A DNA stretch of 8,687 nt, from NCBI GenBank assembly GCA_963578605.1, contig CAUZEA010000172.1:1-8687 (forward strand), written 5' to 3'. Position 1 is the stretch's first letter, and each line of letters starts with the position of its first letter. The position numbers and the translations under genes were made by a program. The notes beneath the pieces are model-generated. The model saw nothing but the letters and a program-made list of their open reading frames with translations, did not search any database and was not told where the DNA came from. This DNA comes from JAKVCB01 sp963578605. GTDB taxonomy: Bacteria; Planctomycetota; Planctomycetia; Pirellulales; Lacipirellulaceae. Positions 1 through 6,543 of this stretch are shown here, in pieces.

Positions 1-1314
1 GCGCACGTCGGTGACCAGCCTGGCCATGGTGGTTGGATCGACTTCGAGATATTGCTGCAACCGTTTTTCCGGATTGGTAAGGGACGCCACCAAATGAACG
101 TTCGTCCAAATGGCCGCTCGGCGGGCTACGGAGTGGGCTGACGTAAGCAGTCGGGTCCGTGCCTCTTCGTCGTGGACCTGACCGAGTATCGGTTGCCGAC
201 GATCGGGGAACTGGCCGACTCGGCTGAGCGATCGCAATCGTCGAAGCGATCTAGCCGCCCGGGGATCACCTAGAGACCCGCTGGATTGAAGATTTTCCAA
301 CTCGTTATGGACCAGTTGGCACCAAGGTGACAGTTCGGGAATCTGTTCGAGTTCCCTCACCTCGTTGAGCAGCGCTGTCGCTTCGGCCCAGGTTTGATTC
401 ACGCCGACGTCCACAATCGGCGCCGGTTTCTGGGTCGGCTTCAGCAAGTGAGGCGAGGCCTTTGCGGGCTCCCCTTTCACCGGGCCCTCCTTTGCGGGCC
501 CCCCTTTCGCGGCAACCCCTTTCGCGGCAACCCCTTTCGCGGCAACCCCTTTCGCGGCAACCCTTTCAGGCAGCCGTCGAGGGAGAAGTCGAGGGGGAAC
601 TTGACCGATCGGGGCAATTTTGTCGGCGATAACTTGAGGCCGCCGTGCTACCGAAGAGCGGGGTAGACGATCAAGATTCAACAGACTGTCCGACCAGACA
701 GGGGTGTCACTCGCCAGCAGACTGTTCAATTCCTGTTGAGGCGCCGGCCGTTCGATCGCCTGGGAAGCGTGTAGCTCTGGTACGGATGGATTGAGGTCGG
801 TGGCGGGAATGGGGTCGGCATGGGGTGGTCCTGCAGTGCCGTGAGCTGCCTGATCCGTCAATTTCGGTGGGACGTCCAATTCCGGTCGGACATCTGCAGA
901 GGCCACCAGTGCAGGGGGCGCCAGTGCAGGGGGCGCCAGTGCAGAGGCCACCAGTGCAGGGGGCGCCAGTGCAGAGGCCACCAGTGCAGGGGGCGCCAGT
1001 GCAGGGGGCGCCAGTGCAGGGGCCACCAGTGCAGGGGCCACCAGTGCAGGGGGCGCCAGTGCAGGGGCCATTGGTGATGGGCTTGGGTGGGGAACTGCTT
1101 CGACCCGCGCCAGATCGTTCGGCGTGTCGGCTTGGGCAATCCTCGACTGTCGCCAGGCGGAATGATCCTCCTCCGAAATCCGCGTCGTGTTGCCATCAAC
1201 GCAGAAGACGTCCCTGGATCGCCACACCTGAGCCGCGGTCACAGCGAGTATGAACAAGCTACCAATGATGAGAATCATTGGCGGCTGAACGGAATTGCGG
1301 GATCGATCCATCAT
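1..1314 (-). CDS. Membrane-anchored low-complexity repeat protein, partial (3' end outside window)
   Basis: The frame is open from the ATG at 1314 to position 1 (438 codons) with no stop, so the C-terminus lies beyond the left edge. I do not recognise the family. Residues 1-12 are polar and basic; residues 13-31 (MILIIGSLFILAVTAAQVW) form one hydrophobic segment, so a single-pass membrane anchor or uncleaved signal is likely. Residues about 84-139 are a pentapeptide array alternating PALAP and PALVA. A Pro-rich linker follows, then a Lys/Ala/Gly array (VAAKG type) at about 249-283. The last ~140 visible residues are charged and look helical and globular (for example LLNEVRELEQ and WTNVHLVASL). 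A second ATG directly follows the first (1311), and no strong ribosome binding site is visible. The layout suggests an anchor, a flexible spacer, then a folded domain held away from the membrane. A structural or adaptor role is a guess. Confidence 0.75.
   Translation of the reverse strand, partial: MMDRSRNSVQPPMILIIGSLFILAVTAAQVWRSRDVFCVDGNTTRISEEDHSAWRQSRIAQADTPNDLARVEAVPHPSPSPMAPALAPPALVAPALVAPALAPPALAPPALVASALAPPALVASALAPPALAPPALVASADVRPELDVPPKLTDQAAHGTAGPPHADPIPATDLNPSVPELHASQAIERPAPQQELNSLLASDTPVWSDSLLNLDRLPRSSVARRPQVIADKIAPIGQVPPRLLPRRLPERVAAKGVAAKGVAAKGVAAKGGPAKEGPVKGEPAKASPHLLKPTQKPAPIVDVGVNQTWAEATALLNEVRELEQIPELSPWCQLVHNELENLQSSGSLGDPRAARSLRRLRSLSRVGQFPDRRQPILGQVHDEEARTRLLTSAHSVARRAAIWTNVHLVASLTNPEKRLQQYLEVDPTTMARLVTDVR
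466..570 (-). repeat. 15-bp tandem array, about 7 units (VAAKG pentapeptides)
   Basis: Three perfect copies of GGCAACCCCTTTCGC lie at 511-525, 526-540 and 541-555. Diverged units flank them (466-510 and 556-570). On the minus strand the perfect units read Val-Ala-Ala-Lys-Gly, and the outer ones read variants such as GGPAK, EGPVK and GEPAK. The composition (Lys, Ala, Pro, Gly) resembles histone H1-like or HU-tail linkers, but the array alone does not show nucleic acid binding. Confidence 0.85.
899..1063 (-). repeat. 15-bp tandem array, 11 units (PALAP/PALVA pentapeptides)
   Basis: Eleven consecutive 15-bp units on the plus strand read GGGGGCGCCAGTGCA or GAGGCCACCAGTGCA, with few other variants. 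Every unit keeps AGTGCA at its end. The period is a multiple of three, so the minus-strand gene stays in frame and reads Pro-Ala-Leu-Ala-Pro or Pro-Ala-Leu-Val-Ala/Ser. Near-identity at the DNA level points to recent expansion by slippage or recombination. The plus-strand Cys/Arg-rich reading of the same array is a shadow. Confidence 0.9.
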
Positions 1315-1536
1315 GATTCTTATAGCGCAGCAGCGATAACTCGCCCTCCAGGCGGACTCCCTATTCATCGGAATCGGCGCGCACCAGGATCGAACCCGAT
1401 TTCCACGACCGACGCACCCAGCTACCAAAAACAACGCTTAATGCGTAAACGGTGCCGATTGTGCGTAATTTGTTGGCGGCTACTACCGCCAAAGAAAGTG
1501 ATGCGGTAGCCGAAACTATCGCTAGCGGGGCTGTCG
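1315..1536. other. Non-coding spacer with tRNA-like relic and paired TGCGTAA motifs
   Basis: No supported gene lies here. On the minus strand, 1460 down to 1372 has a perfect 7-bp complementary pair (AATCGGC at 1460-1454 with GCCGATT at 1378-1372). It encloses a T-loop-like GGTTCGATCC (plus strand 1387-1396) and a D-arm-like TAGCTGGG. The arms do not have canonical tRNA spacing and T-stem pairing is poor, so this is at best a decayed tRNA. TGCGTAA occurs twice, at 1442-1448 and 1462-1468, exactly 20 bp apart. A short hairpin GGCGG-CTACTA-CCGCC lies near 1475-1490. Confidence 0.35.
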
Positions 1537-1841
1537 CGGGAGGGCGGGAGCCTCGCCCTTAGGTTTGTACACATCTTCTACGTTGGATTGCAGATAAACT
1601 TTGTCGATTGGGAAACTAACTCAGGGGGTTTGGGGGGGAACCCCCCAAGGAATCGCCAATAGACGTTCCATTATGATTTTCCACGCTCGATATAATCCGC
1701 AAACTCAGACGAGCGCGCGCCGGGCGCGTTCGAAAATAGTCGACCACCTAGCACTTCATTGGGGGGTTCCCCCCCAAACCCCCCGAGTTTGCCGCAAAAC
1801 GACTCAAAAGATGTGTATAAACCTAAGGCCTCGCCCTCCCG
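1537..1841. mobile_element. 305-bp palindromic element (MITE-like), G-rich inner arms
   Basis: The two ends are inverted copies. CGGGAGGGCG at 1537-1546 matches CGCCCTCCCG at 1832-1841. A 20-bp arm at 1558-1577 pairs with 1808-1827 (19 of 20 bases). An inner arm of 29 bp at 1620-1648 pairs with 1759-1787 (28 of 29) and carries GGGGGTTTGGGGGGGAACCC-type runs. The centre (near 1708-1731) is a further GC-rich hairpin. There is no open reading frame for a transposase and no clear target duplication. It fills the gap between rsmD and the large left-hand gene and could fold as a terminator for rsmD. The GGGAGCCTCGCCCT stretch at 1546-1559 resembles a hairpin repeat I associate with planctomycete genomes, from memory only. 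Confidence 0.7.
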
Positions 1842-1875
1842 ATGGGTTTTGCATATCCATTGGCGCAGCGGTTCT

Positions 1876-2508
1876 TCAAATTCGCAGAATTGCCAACATG
1901 GCAGGTCGATAGGCTCTTACATCCCACTGTTCTGGTAAAGGTAGCTGGTCAAAATTCCATTCACATTCTGCTTCGACAACCACGGTGCTATCCGGTGGAG
2001 CATCGTCACAAAACTGTTGAACGAGCGCCAACATGTCTTCACGTCGCTCGTTGTAGAACCGGTACGGTGGTGAGCAAAAAACGGTCCACGGTCCGGGCAT
2101 CGCCGTCAGGGCCAATTCTCCCTCCAGCAGCTGTTCGCGAAGTTGCCGGATCCAAACGAAGGTGTCTCCGGGCACCACCGTGATTTGCTGCGCTACCTTC
2201 AGCCGAACGGCGTTTTGCTCGATCAATCGGGCCGTCGGAAAGTGTTGCTCGATTGCCGTGGCCCCCACAGCCCCGCGGCTGATCGCCTCCAGCGCAAGGG
2301 CCCCCGTACCGGCGAACAGATCAATCGCGTAGGTCCCCTTGATGCTGGGACCAACGAGGTTGAACGTGGCTTCGCGGATCCGCTCCTTCATGGGTCGCGT
2401 GCGTGGATCGCCCTGGTATTCTATGCGGCTGCCTCGCAGATTACCGCCGATTATCCGCAAACTGGTATCGGCCGGCCTGGCCGGGGATGGGCGCCGGGTC
2501 TTTGTCAT
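1876..2508 (-). CDS. rsmD: RsmD-type 16S rRNA (guanine-N2)-methyltransferase
   Basis: The family methylates G966 of 16S rRNA (E. coli numbering) on the 30S subunit in the cytoplasm, using S-adenosylmethionine. The 210-residue product has the family signatures in order: LRIIGGNLRG (17-26); TRPMKERIREATFN (37-50), matching the usual RPTxDRVREALFN; the SAM-binding motif DLFAGTGALALEA (63-75); and the catalytic motif CSPPY (145-149), where E. coli-type enzymes have DPPF/Y. Length fits the family (about 190-200). I chose the ATG at 2508. A longer in-frame form starts at a TTG (2538) but has no better ribosome binding site and adds ten unremarkable residues. It is divergent from the isomerase gene, with a palindrome at 2540-2619 in the shared spacer. 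Identification as a RsmD family member is firm; the exact target base is inferred. Confidence 0.9.
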   Translation of the reverse strand: MTKTRRPSPARPADTSLRIIGGNLRGSRIEYQGDPRTRPMKERIREATFNLVGPSIKGTYAIDLFAGTGALALEAISRGAVGATAIEQHFPTARLIEQNAVRLKVAQQITVVPGDTFVWIRQLREQLLEGELALTAMPGPWTVFCSPPYRFYNERREDMLALVQQFCDDAPPDSTVVVEAECEWNFDQLPLPEQWDVRAYRPAMLAILRI

Positions 2509-2539
2509 GCGGATTCTTTCGGGTGGATGGGGTGACAAA

Positions 2540-2619
2540 GGGTCTGTGGTCCGTGGGGAGAGCGGTCAATGGATAATCCAACGAAAGTCATAAAACCACA
2601 AATCACGGACCACAGACCC
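2540..2619. repeat. Inverted repeat, 16-bp perfect arms, 48-nt loop
   Basis: GGGTCTGTGGTCCGTG at 2540-2555 is exactly complementary to CACGGACCACAGACCC at 2604-2619. It lies between the divergent rsmD and isomerase genes. There is no U-run after either arm, so a classical terminator is not supported. It may be a small dispersed repeat or a decayed palindromic element. Confidence 0.75.
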
Positions 2620-2791
2620 ATCTTCCCTCTTACGATCCTTTTGATGTGGGACTACGTATGTTATTTTATTCAGCTGCGTACCGCTAATGCACGGGGGCAC
2701 CCATGTGCGGATACTGCCTGAGGCAGCGGTTGGACCCCAGCGGCTCTTTGTAAACCGACAATGCGAATTCATTGAGGAGGATTTTTGAGTC

Positions 2792-3964
2792 ATGTCAGCC
2801 ACTTACCTACATCGCATTATGCTTGCCGTCGTCGTCGGAATTGGAATATTTTTGCTTCAGGTGAGTCGGCTGAGGGCTCAAGAAAACGAGGCTTCCGAAA
2901 CGGCGGAGCCAGTCGCGGCTGACTCTGCGGCAGGGCCAGCAGCGGAGGCCTTCCAATCGGTGATGACCGAGTGGAAGGATCGTCTCAAGCAGCTGCGAGA
3001 TATTCGAGCGGAGTATGCGGTTGGCGAGGAAAAGGAATTGGCGGGGATCGGCGACCGTTTCGAGGCGAAGGTAGACGAGTTCGAAGAATTCATATCGGCC
3101 GCTCGCAAAGCAGGACTGGCCGCCTACGAGGAAGCGCCTGGTGAGGACCGCGAATTGACACGGTTCTTGATCGGCATGCTCCAGGACGAAGCGGCTCGGG
3201 ACAATTTCGAGGACGTCAACGAGCTGGCCAGTGTCCTGATCAAGAACGGCTGCAACGAAAAAGGAGTCAAGAATTATGCCGGCATTGCCGCCTTTGCATT
3301 GGGCGATTTCGAGTCCGCCCAGCAACACCTTCGCGATGCGGACATCAAGGGCACGATTTCCGATCAGGGCGCTCACTTCATGGGTTACTTGTCCGATCTG
3401 GACTTGCTCAAATCTCAATGGGAAGAGGAACTAGCCCTTCGTGAAGCCGAGGCCGAGGCGGACGACCTTCCGCGGGTCAAGTTAACGACGGACCAAGGCG
3501 ACATCGTCGTGGAATTGTTCGAGAACGAAGCTCCCGAGACCGTGGGCAACTTTGTCAGCCTGGTCGAAAAGGGTTTCTATGACGGGTTGTCATTTCATCG
3601 CGTGATCAAGGGCTTTATGGCGCAAGCAGGCTGTCCGAACGAGGATGGCACGGGTGGGCCTGGTTACAATATTTACTGCGAGTGTGTGAACGACAACCAT
3701 CGCAAGCATTTCCGCGGCAGTCTCAGTATGGCCAAAACGGCCGCTCGCAACACGGGCGGTTCCCAGTTCTATGTTTGCTACGTCCCCACGGTGCATCTCA
3801 ACGGCCAGCACACCGTATTCGGACGGGTTGTGGAGGGATTGGACGTGGCCTCCGACATCCCAGCTCGCGATCCCCAGGAGCAGACTGGAGACGCCGTGAA
3901 GATCGTCAAGGCCGAGGTGATTCGCAAGCGGGAGCATGAGTACGCGCCGAATAAGGTGCAATAG
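2792..3964 (+). CDS. Exported cyclophilin-type peptidyl-prolyl cis-trans isomerase
   Basis: It catalyses cis-trans isomerisation of X-Pro bonds to help folding of exported proteins. Residues 1-29 are a signal peptide (hydrophobic core about 9-22, likely cut near RLRA-QE), placing it outside the cytoplasm. Residues about 50-225 are an acidic, helical N-terminal region, partly coiled-coil-like, with one TPR-like stretch (AGIAAFALGDFESAQQHL, 163-180). The cyclophilin domain spans about 228-378. Residues matching human CypA are R270 (SFHRVI), F275, Q278 (GFMAQ), F326 (GSQFYV), L336 and H340. The position of CypA Trp121 is His335 (VHLNGQH), a change that usually lowers cyclosporin binding. The start is supported by GAGGAGG at 2774-2780. 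It stands alone, divergent from rsmD, with no co-oriented partner within 360 bp. The C-terminal domain call is firm; the role of the N-terminal region is unknown. Confidence 0.92.
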   Translation: MSATYLHRIMLAVVVGIGIFLLQVSRLRAQENEASETAEPVAADSAAGPAAEAFQSVMTEWKDRLKQLRDIRAEYAVGEEKELAGIGDRFEAKVDEFEEFISAARKAGLAAYEEAPGEDRELTRFLIGMLQDEAARDNFEDVNELASVLIKNGCNEKGVKNYAGIAAFALGDFESAQQHLRDADIKGTISDQGAHFMGYLSDLDLLKSQWEEELALREAEAEADDLPRVKLTTDQGDIVVELFENEAPETVGNFVSLVEKGFYDGLSFHRVIKGFMAQAGCPNEDGTGGPGYNIYCECVNDNHRKHFRGSLSMAKTAARNTGGSQFYVCYVPTVHLNGQHTVFGRVVEGLDVASDIPARDPQEQTGDAVKIVKAEVIRKREHEYAPNKVQ

Positions 3965-4052
3965 ATGATGCGGGATGATCCATTTAAAGCCAGCCTATAT
4001 TCAGTCTGCTTCTCGAACGTGATTGTTCACATGAAAACTCTTGGTATAGCAT

Positions 4053-4220
4053 GGTGATGGGGTCACATGGTGATGGGGTCTGGCTTACAGAATCAATTTT
4101 CACGGCAACTCGTGCGAGTTACCGTGCTATGGCGTTGTTGCAAGACCCCCGTTTATAGTTCTCCGGATAGTGCGAAAATTGAATTCTGTAAGCCAGACCC
4201 CATCACCAGACCCCATCACC
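4053..4220. mobile_element. 168-bp palindromic element with GGTGATGGGGTC ends (REP/MITE-like)
   Basis: The left arm (4053-4101) and right arm (4174-4220) are inverted copies differing by two small indels. Each arm starts with two copies of GGTGATGGGGTC (4053-4064 and 4069-4080 on the left), followed by a shared TGGCTTACAGAAT(T)CAATTTTC. The ~70-bp centre is not repeated. The motif resembles GATGGGGTC-type ends that accompany REP-associated (Y1, TnpA-REP) transposases; that link is from memory. The element occupies much of the 367-bp isomerase-sulfatase spacer. The open frame through it at 4067-4327 is a by-product of the repeat and is not a gene. The rest of the spacer (3965-4052, 4221-4331) shows nothing I can assign. 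Confidence 0.8.
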
Positions 4221-4331
4221 AATCCGTAGTACGCCAAGCACGTCCGCGGGCAATCTTGCCCTTGCTCTCGGGGGCTAACGCCAAGAGGTCCCCTTCGGGT
4301 CCGGACATTAGATCAACATTGGAATAACACT

Positions 4332-5723
4332 GTGGGCACAAGATATCATTCGTACGTTTGTCTCCTTCTGCTATCGATCATCGTGAACCAACTTGCGGCG
4401 CGCGCAAGTGCCGACGATGCGCGGCCCAATCTGTTGCTGATACTGGTCGATGATTTGGGCTACGGCGATTTAGGGAGCTACGGTGCGGAGGACCTCGATT
4501 CGCCGCACATTGACAAGCTCGTGAAACAGGGAATGAAATGGACACAGTTTTATGCCAACTGCCCTGTATGTTCGCCGACTCGAGCCGCGCTACTGTCGGG
4601 CCAATACCCGGATGCCGTGGGCGTGCCAGGGGTCATCCGCACGCACGCGCAACACTCCTTTGGATATCTTTGCCCCGATGTAGAGTTGCTGCCGGCCGTC
4701 TTAGCGCGCGCCCGGTACCGCACTGCCATGATTGGCAAATGGCATCTGGGGTTGGGATCGCCGAACCTGCCCAACCAGCGGGGATTTCATTTCTTTCACG
4801 GGTTCCTCGGCGACATGATGAACGACTACTACAACCACCTGCGCCATGGATTCAATTACATGCGGCTGAATGGGGACGAGATCCATCCGCCCGAGGTCCA
4901 TGCGACGGACCTCTTTACCCAGTGGGCTTGTGATTGGCTAAAAGCGTACGACTCAGATTCTCCGTTCTTCATGTACGTGGCGTACAATGCGCCTCACAGC
5001 CCGATCCAACCGCCCCAGGAGCATCTCGACCGCTACCACGCCAGGCATCCCGATGTCGGTGACCAGCGGGCTGGGTTGGCGGCTTTTGTCGAGCACTTGG
5101 ACGCTGGGGTCGGCGCAGTGCTGGCGGCGCTCGACGAGACGGGTCACACTGACAATACGCTGGTGATCTTCACCAGCGATAACGGCGGGGCCGGCTACTT
5201 CGGCGCCGACAACGGACCGCTGGCTGGACAAAAACAGGACATGCTCGAAGGCGGAATTCGTATCCCGATGTGTGCCCGTTGGCCCGGCAAGATTGCGGCT
5301 GGCACCGCGAACGATCGAGTCGCCCTGACCATGGATCTGTTTCCGACGCTCTGTCATGCCGCCGGCGCCGAGTGGTCTGAGGATATTGATGGCCGCTCGA
5401 TTTTGCCTACCCTGCTGGGAGAGTCTCAGCCGCCTGAGGAGCGATTCTTGTTTTGGGTTCGACTGGAAGGTGGCAAGCGCTATCAGGGCAAGCGTTACTA
5501 CTGTGTACGCCAAGGCCCTTGGAAACTGCTGCAAAACGACGCGTCCGAACCGCTGCGCCTGGTCCATCTCGAGAATGATCCTCAAGAAGTGACCGACCTC
5601 ATCGACAGCAACCGACCTGTGACGGAGCGACTTCGTCGCGCGCTGGAGGAACACAAAGCGGCCTGTGCGAGTGTTCCGTTTCGGGATGAACACGGCAGAG
5701 GGCCGAATGAGGTGGTTGAATGA
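4332..5723 (+). CDS. Exported arylsulfatase A-type sulfatase
   Basis: It hydrolyses sulfate esters, probably on sulfated polysaccharides, outside the cytoplasm. Residues 1-27 are a signal peptide with hydrophobic core LLLLSIIV and a probable cut after ASA (27). The type I sulfatase fold is clear. N-terminal metal ligands are D40-D41 (LILVDDLGYGD). The catalytic signature CSPTR (80-84) has Cys80, which the anaerobic-type or FGE maturation systems convert to formylglycine. Further residues are K136 and H138 (GKWHLG), H222 (NAPHSP), D283-N284 (TSDNGG) and K301 (GQKQDM). At 463 residues it is a normal family length. The start is GTG at 4332, giving a complete signal peptide; only a weak TGGA lies upstream. 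No carbohydrate-binding or transport gene is adjacent, so the substrate cannot be told. Such genes are numerous in planctomycetes. The family call is firm. Confidence 0.93.
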   Translation: MGTRYHSYVCLLLLSIIVNQLAARASADDARPNLLLILVDDLGYGDLGSYGAEDLDSPHIDKLVKQGMKWTQFYANCPVCSPTRAALLSGQYPDAVGVPGVIRTHAQHSFGYLCPDVELLPAVLARARYRTAMIGKWHLGLGSPNLPNQRGFHFFHGFLGDMMNDYYNHLRHGFNYMRLNGDEIHPPEVHATDLFTQWACDWLKAYDSDSPFFMYVAYNAPHSPIQPPQEHLDRYHARHPDVGDQRAGLAAFVEHLDAGVGAVLAALDETGHTDNTLVIFTSDNGGAGYFGADNGPLAGQKQDMLEGGIRIPMCARWPGKIAAGTANDRVALTMDLFPTLCHAAGAEWSEDIDGRSILPTLLGESQPPEERFLFWVRLEGGKRYQGKRYYCVRQGPWKLLQNDASEPLRLVHLENDPQEVTDLIDSNRPVTERLRRALEEHKAACASVPFRDEHGRGPNEVVE

Positions 5724-5902
5724 GAGATCAGGCTCAATGATCATCGCTGGAGCCCACCCGACGACGGCTAAAGATACTGGCAACGCATAATCCCACCACC
5801 TGTAACACGGTCTCAAAGCCGTTGCTACGAGCGCGGTTTGAGGGTTATTTGCTCGGTGGCTGCCGGATCGATGAGGCGGTCACCCTTAACCCCTTAACGA
5901 AC

Positions 5903-5931
5903 TTGCTTGCCCGCCGACACGGTGCTAGAAT
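5903..5931 (+). promoter_or_regulatory. Candidate sigma-70-type promoter of mazEF
   Basis: TTGCTT (5903-5908) and TAGAAT (5926-5931) are separated by exactly 17 bp, which is the optimal spacing. The -10 box lies 50 bp upstream of the GTG start of mazE. It overlaps the palindrome at 5929-5942, as expected for a self-repressed toxin-antitoxin promoter. Confidence 0.6.
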
Positions 5932-5942
5932 GTAATTACATT
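5929..5942. promoter_or_regulatory. Candidate MazE operator: 14-bp perfect palindrome
   Basis: AATGTAATTACATT is a perfect palindrome that begins inside the -10 box and covers the probable transcription start. AbrB-fold antitoxins such as MazE bind palindromes at their own promoters, and MazF acts as co-repressor. Assignment to MazE is an inference from position. Confidence 0.55.
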
Positions 5943-5967
5943 GTTGTCACATCGCATTGTCCTTCAC

Positions 5968-5974
5968 AGAGGAA
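5968..5974 (+). promoter_or_regulatory. Ribosome binding site deciding the mazE start
   Basis: AGAGGAA sits 7 nt before the GTG at 5981. It favours that start over the TTG at 5957, which has no Shine-Dalgarno sequence. Confidence 0.65.
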
Positions 5975-5980
5975 TATAGC

Positions 5981-6232
5981 GTGGAAACTAAGTTAATTAA
6001 AATAGGCAATTCGCAAGGTATTCGCCTGCCGAAAGCCGTCATTGAGCAAGCAGGATTGACGCACCAGCTTGAACTGAAGGTAGCGGAAGGAGCCGTCATT
6101 ATCCGTTCAGCCAAGCGAACGCGGGAAGGTTGGGAAGACGCAGCTGCCCAATGTCATGCGGCGAGTGGGGATAAACTGGATGAATGGAACATAACTCTTG
6201 CTGATTTCCACGGAGAATGGGAGTGGAAGTAA
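5981..6232 (+). CDS. mazE: MazE-type antitoxin (AbrB/SpoVT DNA-binding fold)
   Basis: It neutralises the MazF toxin and represses its own operon. The 83-residue product begins METKLIKIGNSQGIRLPKAV, the typical AbrB-fold swapped-hairpin start (IGNSQGIRLP signature at 8-17). The DNA-binding part is about residues 1-45. The C-terminal tail (about 50-83) is acidic and aromatic (GWEDAA, LDEWN, FHGEWEWK), as in antitoxin tails that occupy the MazF RNA-binding groove. The GTG start has a good AGAGGAA site; a longer TTG form (5957) would add eight residues. The 3' end overlaps mazF, indicating translational coupling. Candidate promoter and operator lie directly upstream. Confidence 0.9.
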   Translation: METKLIKIGNSQGIRLPKAVIEQAGLTHQLELKVAEGAVIIRSAKRTREGWEDAAAQCHAASGDKLDEWNITLADFHGEWEWK

Positions 6233-6543
6233 AACGATTCGAGGTTTGGATCGCAAACCTCGACCTGACAATAGGTGCCGAAATTAAAAAACCTCGCCCA
6301 GTCGTGATCGTTTCCCCGGACGAGTTGAACCGGCAACTGCGAACCGTTGTTGCCGTGCCACTTACCACTGGCCGCAGCTACCCTTTCCGGATTGGCACGC
6401 GCGTGAGGGGAAAGGCCGGTGTTGCGGCGATCGACCAAATTCGAACCTTCGACAAGAGTCGACTCGTGAATAAGATAGCCACGATACGGCCCGCAACGGC
6501 GACGAAGATCCTCGACGCGCTGGTGCAAATGTTTGAGCCGTAG
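6217..6543 (+). CDS. mazF: MazF/PemK-type endoribonuclease toxin
   Basis: The family cuts single-stranded mRNA at short specific sequences and stops growth when the labile MazE is lost. The 108-residue product shows the family hallmarks: FEVWIANLDLTIGAEIKKPRPVVIVS (8-33, with Arg27 of the PRPVV motif in the catalytic position), VPLTTG (47-52, the conserved Ser/Thr) and AIDQIRTFDKSRL (71-83). Nothing is truncated, so it is probably active; its cleavage site cannot be read from sequence. It overlaps mazE by 16 nt. The ATG at 6217 is only 1 nt from a GGAG (6212-6215). The GTG at 6223 is 7 nt from the same site and gives MEVKRFEVW, so the true start may be 6223. Confidence 0.93.
   Translation: MGVEVKRFEVWIANLDLTIGAEIKKPRPVVIVSPDELNRQLRTVVAVPLTTGRSYPFRIGTRVRGKAGVAAIDQIRTFDKSRLVNKIATIRPATATKILDALVQMFEP

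Noticed and set aside
899..1063. Short regular repeats as a CRISPR array
   Set aside because: The units are contiguous 15-mers with no spacers, and they keep a coding frame on the minus strand.
820..1253. Plus-strand Cys/Arg-rich or Pro/Val-rich open frames, and the His/Trp/Pro-rich minus frame at 858-1199
   Set aside because: They are shadows of the tandem repeat. The minus frame starting at 1314 has a membrane anchor, stays open to the window edge and keeps two arrays in frame.
1372..1460. Functional tRNA gene
   Set aside because: The T-stem has mismatches in the normal register, three extra bases lie before the acceptor strand, and no convincing anticodon arm with U33 could be drawn.
2509..2538. 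TTG start for rsmD at 2538
   Set aside because: There is no ribosome binding site before it, the added residues are not family-like, and an ATG at 2508 gives the usual length.
2566..2802. 78-codon minus-strand frame in the rsmD-isomerase spacer
   Set aside because: It runs through the inverted repeat at 2540-2619, has no recognisable domain and would overlap the isomerase start.
2807..3418. 203-codon minus-strand frame opposite the isomerase
   Set aside because: It is antisense to a well-supported exported cyclophilin gene and has no domain features.
4953..5816. 287-codon minus-strand frame opposite the sulfatase
   Set aside because: The plus strand carries a complete sulfatase with all catalytic motifs; the antisense reading shows no recognisable domain.
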